Positions 25,154-35,312 are shown, counted from the first letter of the stretch. The stretch is 64,000 bases of DNA from an uncultured Collinsella sp. (GCA_934668875.1 CAKUON010000008.1:1-64000), one strand, 5' to 3'. Numbers and translations are program-made. Notes: generated by a model from the sequence alone, not told the origin.

Positions 25154-26716
25154 CTACCTGTCGTCGTCGTCCTCGGCTTCTTCTCTTGCGTAGAGTTCAA
25201 GCATGCGACGGCGGTATTCGTGCACGGCGAGCTTGGCGCGCTCAAGGCGACGGCGCTCGCGCGGGGTGAGCTTGGACGGGTCGATCTCGTCGCCATAGGT
25301 CTTCTCGGCCAGCAAATGGGCAGCGTCAACAATACGGGCATCGATGCGCTCGCTCGCCGCTTCGGCCGAGAGGCGGTCGGCAATGGAATCAATCGTAGGC
25401 ATGCCGTCGAGAGTGCGCCCGTGACCATGCGAGGTCAGCAGTTCGTGTTCGCGTGCGAGCAGGCTCGCCAGGTCGTGATGGGCGCGCAGAATATCGAACG
25501 CATCGGAAGGATGCTCGGCAACTTCTGCCACGGCGGCAACCGGCGCGGCATCGACCACACGGTAGAAGAGCTGCGCGAGTAGCGGCATCAAAAACACCGT
25601 GATGGCACCGGCGGCAACCATGACCGAGGCAATGTCTTGCGACAGCGCGCCGGCGTTGACGGCAACGCTCGTCACGGCAACGATGATCGGCAGCGCCGTG
25701 GTGCAGTACAGGGCAACGGTAATGCGGCCATACGCCGAGACATCGCGCGTCTCGGGGCAGATGCTCATAGAGACAAGAATGGGCACGGCGCGGATGATGA
25801 GCAGCGCCACGATAAAGCCCACGAGCAACCCGGGGCGCGATGCGACGGCCGTCAGGTCGATCTTTGCGCCCGACACGGTAAAGAATACGGGGATCAAAAA
25901 GCCGTAGGCCAGGCCATCGAGCTTGGTCTCGAGCGTGTGATTGCCCTCGGGGATGATATAGCGCAGGACAAAGCCAGCGGCAAAGGAGCCCAACACGATG
26001 TCGAGATCGAAGATGGCCGAGAACGCCACGAGCGTGACCAAGATGAGCACCGTCAGACGAACGAAGGTCTGCGAGGTGGTATCGGCGCGCTCCTCGACAA
26101 ACGCAAAGAAACGGCTGCCGACGCGCTTGGAGCGGCTCGGAACCACGGCCAGCAACACGCACACCACCGCAAACAGACCCAAGATCACGAGCGTTTGGAT
26201 GCCGGTGCGGGCAGAGAGCAGCACCGACATAGCGAGCACGGGGCCAAGTTCGCCCCAGGTGCCGTACGCGAGAATCGAATCGCCCACACGCGTGCCGGTG
26301 AGCGAGCGCTCGCGCATGATGGGCACGAGCGTGCCGAGCGCCGTTGAAGTGAGCGCGAGTGTCACGGCGATACCGTCGAAATGGCTGACCGAGAACCATG
26401 GCGTGAAGCGCACGGCAAGCCAGGCGATGCCAAACGTGACGACCCACGTCGCCATGCCGTAGCGCCCCTCGACGCCCGTAATGTTCTTGGGGTCGATCTC
26501 AAAGCCGGCGAGCAGGAACAAAAAGGCCAAGCCGAGCTCGGACACGAGCGAGACCTCGGCGTCCACATGGATGACGCCGAGCATATGCGGGCCTAGTACC
26601 GCGCCGAACACGAGCAAAAAGACCGTCTCGGGAACGGGCTTTCCGGGAATCGCCGAGGCGATAAAGGGACTCGCAAAGGCCACGAGCGCAATGATGGCGA
26701 GTGAAACGAATGCCAT
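25154..26716 (-). CDS. Cation:proton antiporter, CPA2 type
   Basis: Integral membrane exchanger of 520 residues. About twelve hydrophobic segments occupy residues 1-380. The Na/H exchanger core includes the GFEIDPKNI region after the third helix and a second-half TVSGAKIDL segment typical of KefB/NapA-like CPA2 proteins. The C-terminal 130 residues are cytoplasmic, charged and helical, ending in an acidic EEAEDDDDR tail; no TrkA-N domain is seen. It may exchange sodium or potassium for protons. It is transcribed alone, divergent from purL. Confidence 0.88.
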   Translation of the reverse strand: MAFVSLAIIALVAFASPFIASAIPGKPVPETVFLLVFGAVLGPHMLGVIHVDAEVSLVSELGLAFLFLLAGFEIDPKNITGVEGRYGMATWVVTFGIAWLAVRFTPWFSVSHFDGIAVTLALTSTALGTLVPIMRERSLTGTRVGDSILAYGTWGELGPVLAMSVLLSARTGIQTLVILGLFAVVCVLLAVVPSRSKRVGSRFFAFVEERADTTSQTFVRLTVLILVTLVAFSAIFDLDIVLGSFAAGFVLRYIIPEGNHTLETKLDGLAYGFLIPVFFTVSGAKIDLTAVASRPGLLVGFIVALLIIRAVPILVSMSICPETRDVSAYGRITVALYCTTALPIIVAVTSVAVNAGALSQDIASVMVAAGAITVFLMPLLAQLFYRVVDAAPVAAVAEVAEHPSDAFDILRAHHDLASLLAREHELLTSHGHGRTLDGMPTIDSIADRLSAEAASERIDARIVDAAHLLAEKTYGDEIDPSKLTPRERRRLERAKLAVHEYRRRMLELYAREEAEDDDDR

Positions 26717-26900
26717 GTGATGCCTTTCTCTTGTTTGCGCTTCACTGTAGCACCCTCGCCGTCCTCAACGCGTCGCGAGCTGTCGTATCATAGTGAGGTT
26801 TACAAACATGTGGCTCAAGGCGACCGCGAGGCTTGCCCCGCAAACCGACCGCTGCCGCATACCGTACCGTACGCCCAACCGATCAGGAAGGCAGGAACCA

Positions 26901-29900
26901 ATGGTCTCTCGTATCTACGTGGAGAAGAAACCCGGGTTCGACGTCGAGGCTCAGCAGCTCAAGGGCGAGCTGACCGAGATTCTCGGCATTCAGGGCATCG
27001 AGGCTCTGAGGATCATCAACCGCTACGACGTCGAGGGCATCGACGAGGAGCTCTTCCGCTCCTGCGTGCCGACCGTCTTTAGCGAGCCCCAGGTCGATGT
27101 GACCTATGACGAGCTCCCCGCAAGCGATGGCGCCGTCTTTGCCGTCGAATTCCTGCCCGGCCAGTTTGACCAGCGCGCCGACTCCGCCAGCGAGTGCGTG
27201 CAGCTCATCAGCCAGGGCGAGCGCCCCGCCGTGCGCTCCGCCAAGGTCTATATGATCTCGGGCGATTTGGACGAGGCTGCCATCGAGGCCATCAAGCACT
27301 ACGTGGTGAACCCCGTCGAGGCCCGCATCGCCTCGCTCGATCTGCCCGAGACGCTGCACATGGAGACCCCCGAGCCCCAGCCCGTCGAGGTGCTCGACGG
27401 CTTCCGCGAGCTCGATGAGGCCGGCCTCGCCGCCTTTATCACCGAGCGCGGCCTTGCCATGGACGAGGCGGACATCGCCTTCTGCCAGCAGTACTTCCGC
27501 GATGAGGATCGCGACCCCACCATCACCGAGATTCGCGTGATCGACACCTACTGGTCCGACCACTGCCGCCACACCACCTTCGGCACCGTCCTGGACGACG
27601 TGACGATCGACGACGCCGTGGTGCAGCAGGCTTTCGACCGCTACATGGAGATGCGCCACGAGCTCGGTCGCGACGCCAAGCCCGTCTGCCTTATGGACAT
27701 GGGCACCATCGGCGCCAAGTACCTTAAGAAGACCGGTGTCATGACCGATGTCGACGAGTCCGAGGAGATCAACGCCTGCACCGTCAAGGTGAAGGTCGAT
27801 GTCGACGGCGAGGAGCAGGACTGGCTGTTCCTGTTTAAGAACGAGACCCATAACCACCCGACCGAGATCGAGCCCTTCGGCGGTGCCGCCACCTGCGTGG
27901 GCGGCGCCATCCGCGACCCGCTCTCGGGCCGCAGCTACGTATACCAGGCCATGCGCGTCACCGGCGCCGGCGACCCCACCGTCCCCGTGTCCGAGACGCT
28001 CGAGGGCAAGCTGCCGCAGCGCAAGCTCGTGACCACCGCTGCCGCCGGCTACTCCAGCTACGGCAACCAGATCGGCCTTGCCACCGGCCAGGTCAACGAG
28101 CTCTATCACCCCGGCTACGTGGCCAAGCGCATGGAGGTCGGCGCCGTCGTGGGTGCTACCCCGGCCAACCACGTGCGCCGCGAGTGCCCCGCCCCCACCG
28201 ACAAGATCATCCTGCTGGGCGGCCGTACCGGCCGTGACGGCATCGGTGGCGCCACCGGTTCCTCCAAGACCCAGAACACCGAGTCCATCGAGACCTCGGG
28301 CGCCGAGGTCCAGAAGGGCAACGCCCCGGTCGAGCGCAAGCTGCAGCGTCTGTTCCGCCGCGGCGATGCCTGCCGTCTGATCAAGCGCTGCAACGACTTT
28401 GGTGCCGGCGGCGTCTCGGTCGCCGTAGGCGAGCTTGCCGACGGCCTGTATGTCGACCTGGACACCGTGACCAAGAAGTACGATGGCCTGGACGGCACCG
28501 AGCTCGCCATCTCCGAGTCCCAGGAGCGCATGGCTTGCGCCGTCGCCGACGGTGACGTCGAGGAGTTCATGGGCTACGCCGCCGAGGAGAACCTCGAGGC
28601 GACCGTTATCGCCGAGGTTACCGCCGAGCCGCGCATGCGCATGGCATGGAACGGCGTCGCCATCGTCGACCTGTCCCGCGAGTTCCTCAACTCCAACGGA
28701 GCGCCCAAGCACCAGGTCGCCCACGTCTGCGCACGCAGCGTTTGGCAGCCCAGCTGGGCCGGTACCACGCTTGCCGAACGCATGACCTCGCTCGTCACCG
28801 ACCTCAACGTCGCCTCCAACAAGGGCCTTTCCGAACGCTTCGACTCCACCATCGGCGCCGCGACCGTGCTCATGCCCTTTGGCGGCAAGACGCAGCTCAC
28901 CCCAAGCTCGGCCATGGTCGCCAAGTTCCCCGTGGACGGCGAGACCACCACGGCAAGCGCTATGGCATGGGGCTTCAACCCCTACCTGATGCAGGCCGAC
29001 CAGTTTGCAGGCGCTTACCTGTCCGTGGTCGAGTCCATCGCCAAGCTCGTAGCCGCCGGCTTTGAGCACAAGCGCGCCTACCTCTCCTTCCAGGAGTACT
29101 TCGAGCGCCTGCGCACCGAGGCCGAGCGTTGGGGCAAGCCCATGGCGGCCGTCCTAGGCGCCCTTATGGCCCAGGTCGACCTGGGTGCCGGCGCCATCGG
29201 CGGCAAGGACTCCATGAGCGGCTCGTTTGAGGACGAGGCCGGCGAGCTCAACGTTCCGCCGACCCTGATCAGCTTCGCTGTCGCCGTGGGCCGCGCGGCG
29301 CGCGCTGTCTCCCCCGAGTTCAAGGGCCTCACACACCGCGTCGTCCGTATCGCCCCCGCCACCTATGGTGAGGACTACCGCCCCGATGCCCAGCAGCTGC
29401 TCGCCGCGTTTGACGCCGTCGAGGCGCTCACCGCTACCGGCGACGCCCTGGCCATCTCCACGCCCGGCTACGGCTGCGGCGCCGAGAGCCTCTTTAAGAT
29501 GTGCGTCGGTAACCAGATCGGTATCGAGCTTGCCGAGGATGTGGACGTGGAGAGCCTCTTCACCCCGCTCTACGGTAGCTTTATCGTCGAGCTCGCCGAG
29601 GATGCCGAGCTGCCCGAGGTCGCCGACGGCGTTGTCGTCGAGCCCCTGGGCACCACCGTCGAGGGCTATGTCATCGACACCGGCTCCGAGGTCATCGAGC
29701 TCGCCGAGCTCCAGGAGGCCTGGGAGAGCGGTATCGAGGGCGTCTTTGCCTACCGCAGCGCCGGCGAGACTGCCGAGGTCGAGACCATCGACTTCCGCGC
29801 CAAGGATATCCATGTGTACGGTGGCGCCAAGATCGCCCGCCCGCGCGTGGTCATCCCCGTGTTCCCTGGCAACAACTGCGAGTACGACAGCGCCCGTGCA

Positions 29901-30647
29901 TTCCGCGCCGCCGGTGCCGAGGCCGACACCTTCGTGATCAACAACCTCACGCCCGAGGCCGTCGCCGAGAGCACCCATGAGCTTGCCCGCCGCATCCGCC
30001 AAAGCCAGATCGTCATGATCCCCGGCGGCTTCTCGGGCGGCGACGAGCCCGACGGCTCCGCCAAGTTCATCACGGCGTTCTTCCGCGCTCCCGAGGTCAC
30101 CGAGGCCGTCCGCGACTTGCTCAAGGCCCGCGATGGCCTGATGCTGGGCATCTGCAACGGCTTCCAGGCCCTGATCAAGCTCGGTCTGGTGCCCTACGGT
30201 GACATCGTCGACGCCACGCCCGATGCGCCCACGCTGACGTTCAACACCATCGGCCGCCACCAGAGCCGTCTGGTGCGCACCCGCATCTCGTCCAACCTGT
30301 CCCCGTGGCTGTCGCAGTGCAGCCTCGACGACCCCTACACCGTCGCCATCAGCCACGGCGAGGGCCGCTTTGTCGCCAACGACGAGGTGCTCGCGCAGCT
30401 CATCGCCAACGGTCAGGTCGCCACGCAGTACGTGGGCGAGGACGGCAAGCCGAGCATGGATCTTTCCGTCAACCCCAACGGCTCGGCGCTCGCCATCGAG
30501 GGCATCACGAGTCCCGACGGCCGTGTCCTAGGCAAGATGGGCCACGCCGAGCGTCGCGGCGACAACCTGTACCGCAACGTGCCCGAGCATGTCCCCGGCG
30601 ATAAGTTCATGCCGATCTTTGAGAGCGGCGTAGCCTACTTCGCCTAA
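26901..30647 (+). CDS. purL: Phosphoribosylformylglycinamidine synthase, single-chain
   Basis: Fourth step of purine synthesis: FGAR to FGAM with glutamine and ATP. At 1248 residues it is the fused form with synthetase and glutaminase in one chain. The synthetase part has DTYWSDHCRHTTF, FKNETHNHPTEIEPFGGAATCVGG and GGKDSMSG motifs. The C-terminal class I amidotransferase has the nucleophile in GICNGFQ, His in SHGEGRF and the GHAERR glutamate region. Many actinobacteria use separate PurL, PurQ and PurS, so the fused form is notable. AGGAAGGCAGG precedes the ATG at 26901; the frame upstream has no homology features. A terminator follows. Confidence 0.95.
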   Translation: MVSRIYVEKKPGFDVEAQQLKGELTEILGIQGIEALRIINRYDVEGIDEELFRSCVPTVFSEPQVDVTYDELPASDGAVFAVEFLPGQFDQRADSASECVQLISQGERPAVRSAKVYMISGDLDEAAIEAIKHYVVNPVEARIASLDLPETLHMETPEPQPVEVLDGFRELDEAGLAAFITERGLAMDEADIAFCQQYFRDEDRDPTITEIRVIDTYWSDHCRHTTFGTVLDDVTIDDAVVQQAFDRYMEMRHELGRDAKPVCLMDMGTIGAKYLKKTGVMTDVDESEEINACTVKVKVDVDGEEQDWLFLFKNETHNHPTEIEPFGGAATCVGGAIRDPLSGRSYVYQAMRVTGAGDPTVPVSETLEGKLPQRKLVTTAAAGYSSYGNQIGLATGQVNELYHPGYVAKRMEVGAVVGATPANHVRRECPAPTDKIILLGGRTGRDGIGGATGSSKTQNTESIETSGAEVQKGNAPVERKLQRLFRRGDACRLIKRCNDFGAGGVSVAVGELADGLYVDLDTVTKKYDGLDGTELAISESQERMACAVADGDVEEFMGYAAEENLEATVIAEVTAEPRMRMAWNGVAIVDLSREFLNSNGAPKHQVAHVCARSVWQPSWAGTTLAERMTSLVTDLNVASNKGLSERFDSTIGAATVLMPFGGKTQLTPSSAMVAKFPVDGETTTASAMAWGFNPYLMQADQFAGAYLSVVESIAKLVAAGFEHKRAYLSFQEYFERLRTEAERWGKPMAAVLGALMAQVDLGAGAIGGKDSMSGSFEDEAGELNVPPTLISFAVAVGRAARAVSPEFKGLTHRVVRIAPATYGEDYRPDAQQLLAAFDAVEALTATGDALAISTPGYGCGAESLFKMCVGNQIGIELAEDVDVESLFTPLYGSFIVELAEDAELPEVADGVVVEPLGTTVEGYVIDTGSEVIELAELQEAWESGIEGVFAYRSAGETAEVETIDFRAKDIHVYGGAKIARPRVVIPVFPGNNCEYDSARAFRAAGAEADTFVINNLTPEAVAESTHELARRIRQSQIVMIPGGFSGGDEPDGSAKFITAFFRAPEVTEAVRDLLKARDGLMLGICNGFQALIKLGLVPYGDIVDATPDAPTLTFNTIGRHQSRLVRTRISSNLSPWLSQCSLDDPYTVAISHGEGRFVANDEVLAQLIANGQVATQYVGEDGKPSMDLSVNPNGSALAIEGITSPDGRVLGKMGHAERRGDNLYRNVPEHVPGDKFMPIFESGVAYFA

Positions 30648-30684
30648 ACCTTTCCCTTCGGGTACAATCCCATCGGGTAACAAC

Positions 30685-30722
30685 ACCCGCCACCGGCACT
30701 CCCGGTGGCGGGTTCTTTTTTG
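30685..30722 (+). terminator. Terminator of purL
   Basis: ACCCGCCACCGG CACTC CCGGTGGCGGGT followed by TCTTTTTT. It lies only 25 bases before the ATG of the next gene, so that gene depends on read-through or on a promoter inside this region. Confidence 0.92.
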
Positions 30723-30746
30723 CTTCGCGCATGTAGGAAGGACACC

Positions 30747-31682
30747 ATGGAAAGCCGCAAGCCATATCTCGCCACCCTGCCCGGACTCATCCTGGGCTGC
30801 CTCGTATGCTGCGCGCTCTGGGGGTCGGCTTTTCCCTGCATCAAGATCGGCTACGCGCTCTTTGGCATCCCGGCACACGATAGCGCCTCGCAGCTGTTCT
30901 TCGCGGGCCTGCGCTTCACCCTTGCCGGCGCGCTGGTCATTGTTGGCATGAGCGCGGTCCAACGCCGTCCGCTCGTTCCGCAGACGCGCGACATCAAACC
31001 TATCTTCACGCTGTCGCTCTTCCAGACCATCGGCCAGTACTTCTTTTTCTACCTCGGTCTCTCCCGTGCAAGCGCCATGTCGAGCTCCATCATCGAGGCC
31101 AGCGCTAATTTCTTGGCCATCCTCTTTGCCGCCCTGGCATTCCGCACCGAAAAGCTCGATGCGGCCAAGGTGCTCGGCTGCGTGTTGGGCTTCGCCGGCG
31201 TCGCACTCGTTAACCTTTCAGGCACGGACGGCACCTTTGGCTTTACGCTCGACGGCGAGGGCTTTATCCTGGCCTCCACCGTCGCGGGCGCCCTTTCGAC
31301 CTGCCTGATCGGCATCTTCTCGCGCGAGCACGACGGCGTCTTGCTTGCCGGCTGGCAGTTCTTGGTCGGCGGCCTCGTCCTCACCGCTATCGGCTTTTTG
31401 ATGGGCGGCGTGCTCTCCCCCACGGCAATCGCCCCCGCCATCGCGCTCATCGTCTATATGGCGCTTATCTCCGCGGTCGCCTACTCGCTGTGGTCGCGCC
31501 TACTTGCCGTCAACCCCGTCAGCCGCGTCTCGGTCTTTGGGTTTATGAACCCGGTCTTTGGCGTGCTGTTGAGCGCGCTGCTGCTCGGCGAGGGCGCCGG
31601 CACGAGCCCCGTTACCGTCATCGTTGCCCTGCTGTTGGTCTGCGGCGGCATCATCATCGTCAACAAACCCAAAAAAGCATAG
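30747..31682 (+). CDS. EamA-family (DMT) transporter
   Basis: Ten-helix drug/metabolite transporter of 311 residues with two EamA repeats. The first spans about 20-150, with ALWGSAFPCIKIGY at its start and SLFQTIGQYFFFYLGLSRASA. The second spans about 165-305, ending AVNPVSRVSVFGFMNPVFGV. Substrates in the family range from amino acids to nucleobase-like metabolites, and none is indicated here. AGGAAGG precedes the ATG. It follows purL past a strong terminator, so co-expression is uncertain. Confidence 0.9.
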   Translation: MESRKPYLATLPGLILGCLVCCALWGSAFPCIKIGYALFGIPAHDSASQLFFAGLRFTLAGALVIVGMSAVQRRPLVPQTRDIKPIFTLSLFQTIGQYFFFYLGLSRASAMSSSIIEASANFLAILFAALAFRTEKLDAAKVLGCVLGFAGVALVNLSGTDGTFGFTLDGEGFILASTVAGALSTCLIGIFSREHDGVLLAGWQFLVGGLVLTAIGFLMGGVLSPTAIAPAIALIVYMALISAVAYSLWSRLLAVNPVSRVSVFGFMNPVFGVLLSALLLGEGAGTSPVTVIVALLLVCGGIIIVNKPKKA

Positions 31683-31784
31683 TGAACTGCCCTTATTTAG
31701 CAGAGGGGATTCACATACTTTAGTTTAATGGAGTACATCGGTAAACTGAGGGCCGCCACGCACGCAAACGTGCGCCCCTTTTTT

Positions 31785-32927
31785 CTAGCGTATCTGAACG
31801 CCGGCTTTCTTTTTCTCGGCCTTGACGCGGTAGAGCTCCGCATCGGCAGCACGAAGTAAGTCTTGCCAAGTATCGACACTATCGCCGACCCGCGCGTAAC
31901 CGATAGACATCCGCAATGCATACGGCACCTCGGCACGAGCGAGCTCGTCGTCAATCGCCGAACACAGGTCTATGATGTCCTGTACCGCCACTGCCTTTTG
32001 GAGCACCACGAACTCATCGCCGCCATAACGTGCGATAAAGCCACCAGACGCCGAGCAGACCTCTTTGAGCGTAGCAGATACGACCTGGAGGGCATGGTCG
32101 CCCTCCACATGTCCATAGTGATCGTTAATCTGCTTAAAGCCGTCGGCGTCCATCATAAGCAGATACACATCTTCGGCCTGTTCCACATTTGAGAACAGCG
32201 ACAGCATATAGGTCTCAAAACGGTTGCGATTGTTAAGGCCAGTCAACGGGTCGGTCGAGATCAGCTGCTCCTGGTAGATGATGTAGAGTAGCAATATGCT
32301 AATCATTATGCCGACACAAAGGCCGGGCACCGATAATACAACCTGAAAGGTACCGCCCACCAGGGCCGGAATGGCGAAAAATGCCAAGGTTCGATAGATG
32401 GCCTTCGTTTGCAGGCTTTCGACTTTTCGAGCCTGAATAAAGGCATGCAAGGACGTATATATGACGTAGCAGTAGCTAACGATAGGCTGAATCATATAAA
32501 GCGCTCCGCGACGATATACGCCCTGCGCATCGATATAGAACATAGTGTGCGTCCAGTAGCTGGTAAATGCCAACACGACCACCAATGCGGTTGGCAACGT
32601 TAAAAGTACCACCCTATAGGGCGTGGTCAGGAGCCGCGAGCCCTGCATCGTCTCGGAATAGAAAAACCAAATGAGGCACGCGATGGCGAACAGCGAAAAC
32701 GAAACCGCGTTGGAAATCCAGTTGGCCGTGATGCCTACAGGAGTGCTCACGCCGTCCGAGAGCGTCCAGATCATATCGAAGAAAATGTAGGCAGCAGACG
32801 TGTAGCCCAGCATGCTAAACAAAAGCTGCTGGGTGCTCGAGAACAGGGAGCGACGGCTTCGTACGGCAAGCCCGATAAGAATAATCATGCACAGCAGGAA
32901 TATCTCGATCTTGAGTGCCTTAACCAC
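31785..32927 (-). CDS. Membrane-bound GGDEF diguanylate cyclase
   Basis: Probable diguanylate cyclase making cyclic di-GMP. The N-terminal half has about six to seven membrane segments with short loops. A GGDEF domain follows from about residue 225: STDPLTGLNNRNRFE, MMDADGFKQINDHYGH, and the active-site loop ARYGGDEFVVL. The inhibitory RxxD site normally just before the loop is absent (SASG instead), so product inhibition there is unlikely. GTG 32927 is chosen as start because AAGGGATGG precedes it and the membrane part begins at once. It lies downstream of kdgT, past that gene's terminator. Confidence 0.88.
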   Translation of the reverse strand: MVKALKIEIFLLCMIILIGLAVRSRRSLFSSTQQLLFSMLGYTSAAYIFFDMIWTLSDGVSTPVGITANWISNAVSFSLFAIACLIWFFYSETMQGSRLLTTPYRVVLLTLPTALVVVLAFTSYWTHTMFYIDAQGVYRRGALYMIQPIVSYCYVIYTSLHAFIQARKVESLQTKAIYRTLAFFAIPALVGGTFQVVLSVPGLCVGIMISILLLYIIYQEQLISTDPLTGLNNRNRFETYMLSLFSNVEQAEDVYLLMMDADGFKQINDHYGHVEGDHALQVVSATLKEVCSASGGFIARYGGDEFVVLQKAVAVQDIIDLCSAIDDELARAEVPYALRMSIGYARVGDSVDTWQDLLRAADAELYRVKAEKKKAGVQIR

Positions 32928-33028
32928 TAGACGCCATCCCTTCAATATCCAAGTGGTCAGAATCGCCCAATTCGAATCTGGGCAATAAACACCCCTTACT
33001 CCGTAGGGGTAAAGGGAATAATAGCAGA

Positions 33029-33068
33029 GCGCCCGAACGTTACTGCAAGACAGCTCTCGTTCGGGCGC
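33029..33068 (-). terminator. Terminator after kdgT
   Basis: On the minus strand GCGCCCGAACG and CGTTCGGGCGC flank an 18-base loop, followed by TCTGCTATTATT. It is a long, strong stem with a modest T-run, 50 bases past the kdgT stop. Confidence 0.7.
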
Positions 33069-33117
33069 CCATACGGCGCGAATTGCACACGCCGGCTTGA
33101 TTGACTCGCGTCGACGA

Positions 33118-34140
33118 TTACTCGCCGTCGATGTCGGTCGCGACGGCTTCCTCAATAGCCTCGACGCCTTCGACCGACAGATCCTCTTCGCCGTGGCAGA
33201 ACTTCTTATCGACCCAGCCAGTCAGAATCGGGGCCATGATTGCCGTGATGATGACGGCGGTGGCGATCTGCGCATACGCGGTGGGCGCAAGCTCGGCATA
33301 GCGCGGCGCGACCTCAGCAAGAGCAACCGGCGTGGTCATAGCCGTACCGGCGATGGTGGAGCAAGCAACGGCGGCCTTGCCGTTGCCGCCGCACAAGCGC
33401 TCGAAGGCAAAGGTGATGGGGCCAACGATAAAGAGGGTGATGAGGCCCAGCAGAATGCCCGAGATGCCGCCGGTGATGAAGCTCGAAAGGCTCATGGACG
33501 CACCAAGCTGAAATCCGATGACGGCAATCGCTGGATTGGCACCGGGAACCAGCAGGTTTTTGATAAACGGGAACAGGTTGCCCAGAACCATGCCGATAAC
33601 GAGTGGCAAGATGGAGCCGATAATGGTGCCAATGGGAATGTTGGCGAGGCCGGAAACACCGAGGATGATCATCGTGACGGCGGGGCCGGCCGTAAAGAAC
33701 AGGATGCCCACGGCGCCCTGCTCAGACTCATCACCGAACTCGCCCATGATGCCCGTATAGAGCGCCATGTTGCAAAACGTGATGCCGCCGATGATAGACA
33801 CGGAGCTCAGACCCAGGAAGTTGTCGTTAAAGAAATATGCCACGCCCAGGCCGAGAGCCGCTGCGACGACCAGCTTGGGAATCAGCACGACGATGCCGGT
33901 CTTGATAGCGCCCGGCGTGGACTTAAAGCTGATGCCGGCGCCCACAAACAGCAGGATCGCGGCGACGATGGTATTGGAGCCACCGCGGCAGGCAGCCGTA
34001 AAGAATCCGCCGATCTCAAAAACCTGCGGGCAGAAGGTGTTGAGTAAAAGACCGACGATCATCGGATAAATCATGATGTCGCCCGGGATGCGCGGGACCT
34101 TGAATTTCTTTTGCTCGTTGGCGGTTGCTTCCTGTGCCAT
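33118..34140 (-). CDS. kdgT: 2-keto-3-deoxygluconate permease
   Basis: Proton-coupled importer of the KdgT family, 340 residues with about ten membrane segments. Family landmarks are KVPRIPGDIMIYPMIVG at the N-terminus, GGSNTIVAAILLFVGAGI, the FCNMALYTGIMGEFGDESEQGA region in the middle, and GTAMTTPVALAE. It carries 2-keto-3-deoxygluconate, a product of pectin and glucuronate breakdown. No kdgK or kdgA gene is adjacent in this window. GGGGG precedes the ATG at 34140; ten further codons upstream are open. It is transcribed alone. Confidence 0.92.
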   Translation of the reverse strand: MAQEATANEQKKFKVPRIPGDIMIYPMIVGLLLNTFCPQVFEIGGFFTAACRGGSNTIVAAILLFVGAGISFKSTPGAIKTGIVVLIPKLVVAAALGLGVAYFFNDNFLGLSSVSIIGGITFCNMALYTGIMGEFGDESEQGAVGILFFTAGPAVTMIILGVSGLANIPIGTIIGSILPLVIGMVLGNLFPFIKNLLVPGANPAIAVIGFQLGASMSLSSFITGGISGILLGLITLFIVGPITFAFERLCGGNGKAAVACSTIAGTAMTTPVALAEVAPRYAELAPTAYAQIATAVIITAIMAPILTGWVDKKFCHGEEDLSVEGVEAIEEAVATDIDGE

Positions 34141-34282
34141 GAAACCCCCATTTCCGCTGACGGGGTACAAAAGCCCACGTCACGCTTTGCTACAGTAAAG
34201 TTTGACCATGGTACCAGAAGAAATAGACCAGCTCGGTGAGAAATTCGATTCGTTGGACAGGGGCGCTAAACGTGTCCCGCTC

Positions 34283-34606
34283 TTATATGAGGCTCAAAAC
34301 GATATAGAACACGATGCCCGAAACACAGCACCACAGCATCGATTTTGTCTTGATTGCCACCGCCACGACGCCGGCAGCCGCAATCCAGGGAACCAAGGCA
34401 GGCCAGGGTCCCGCGTCGAACGCGCCGGGGCTCACCAAGTCGTTGGCGACCAGCGCGGCAAAGGCAGCGGGCGGGATATAACCCAGGGCCTCGGTAATGC
34501 GGGGCGACAGCGTTCTCCCGCGCAAGGCAAACGCCGGCGCGATGCGAAAGAACGCGATAGCAGCCCACGACGACAGCCACAAAACCAAGAACTCGTTAAC
34601 GGGCAT
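34283..34606 (-). CDS. azlD: AzlD-type branched-chain amino acid export subunit
   Basis: Small membrane protein of 107 residues with four hydrophobic segments and the AzlD pattern (LRGRTLSPRITEALGYIPPAAFAAL). AzlC and AzlD together export branched-chain amino acids or analogues. It overlaps the azlC stop by 11 bases, which signals coupled translation; GAGGTG precedes the ATG. Downstream, to 34199, lies a short gap with a GTGTCCC/GGACAGGGG element. Confidence 0.9.
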   Translation of the reverse strand: MPVNEFLVLWLSSWAAIAFFRIAPAFALRGRTLSPRITEALGYIPPAAFAALVANDLVSPGAFDAGPWPALVPWIAAAGVVAVAIKTKSMLWCCVSGIVFYIVLSLI

Positions 34607-35312
34607 CGCGGGCACCTCTTCCGTCTAACACAGCATCGCACGCCAGCGCAATGGCAATGCCGACCACGACGCTTGCCGGCACGGCAATATTCGTGAGGCC
34701 CAAGAACTTGCATACGACGACGGACACCGCGCCCGAAACCGCCGCGACAACGTTGCCGCGCGACAGCCGCTGCGAAAAGAGTAGACAGATAAAGAGCGAC
34801 GTGCAGACGAAACTCGCAATAGCGGTGGGAGCATCGACAACGGCACCGACGATGGCACCCATCGTGCACGAAGCGTCCCATGTCGCGATGAGGATCACGT
34901 TGAGCACGAAGGATTCGCGCGGGCCCCAATCCTCCCCCTCAACCAGCTTGACAAGCGAGATGCCGTATGCCTCCTCGGTGAGCGTCGCGGCAACAGCCAG
35001 CGTCTGACGCTTCGAGGCGCCCGCCAGATGGGGTGCGATCGATGCCGAATAAAGAGCGAAGCGCGAGGAGATGGCGGCGACGCTCGCGATAATCGAAGGT
35101 GCCGGTACGCCCGCCAGCCAAAGATTGCAGATCATAAACTGGCCGCTGCCCGTCACAAACGTGCTGCTCAGAGCAAAGACCATCCAGGGCTCCATTCCCG
35201 TCTGCCCCATGATCATTCCGCACGGCGCGCCTATCGCAACATAGGTAAGCATCACCGGCCAGACGGTTTTAAAGATCCTAAGGACCATGCCACTCCCATT
35301 CTGGTAAGTCAT
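34596..35312 (-). CDS. azlC: AzlC-type branched-chain amino acid exporter
   Basis: Permease subunit of about 238 residues. It has the AzlC core PVMLTYVAIGAPCGMIMG, SSTFVTGSGQFM, SSRFALYSASIAPHL and LTEEAYGISL, and six to seven hydrophobic segments. Together with AzlD it exports branched-chain amino acids, opposite in sense to the Liv importer encoded 14 kb away. Start choice is uncertain: ATG 35312 has GAGG 10 bases upstream, and ATG 35288 has GGGAG 4 bases upstream. It diverges from the HD-domain gene. Confidence 0.9.
   Translation of the reverse strand: MTYQNGSGMVLRIFKTVWPVMLTYVAIGAPCGMIMGQTGMEPWMVFALSSTFVTGSGQFMICNLWLAGVPAPSIIASVAAISSRFALYSASIAPHLAGASKRQTLAVAATLTEEAYGISLVKLVEGEDWGPRESFVLNVILIATWDASCTMGAIVGAVVDAPTAIASFVCTSLFICLLFSQRLSRGNVVAAVSGAVSVVVCKFLGLTNIAVPASVVVGIAIALACDAVLDGRGARDAR

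Noticed and set aside
26883..29069. 728-residue minus-strand frame inside purL
   Set aside because: Antisense shadow of purL; no recognisable motif.
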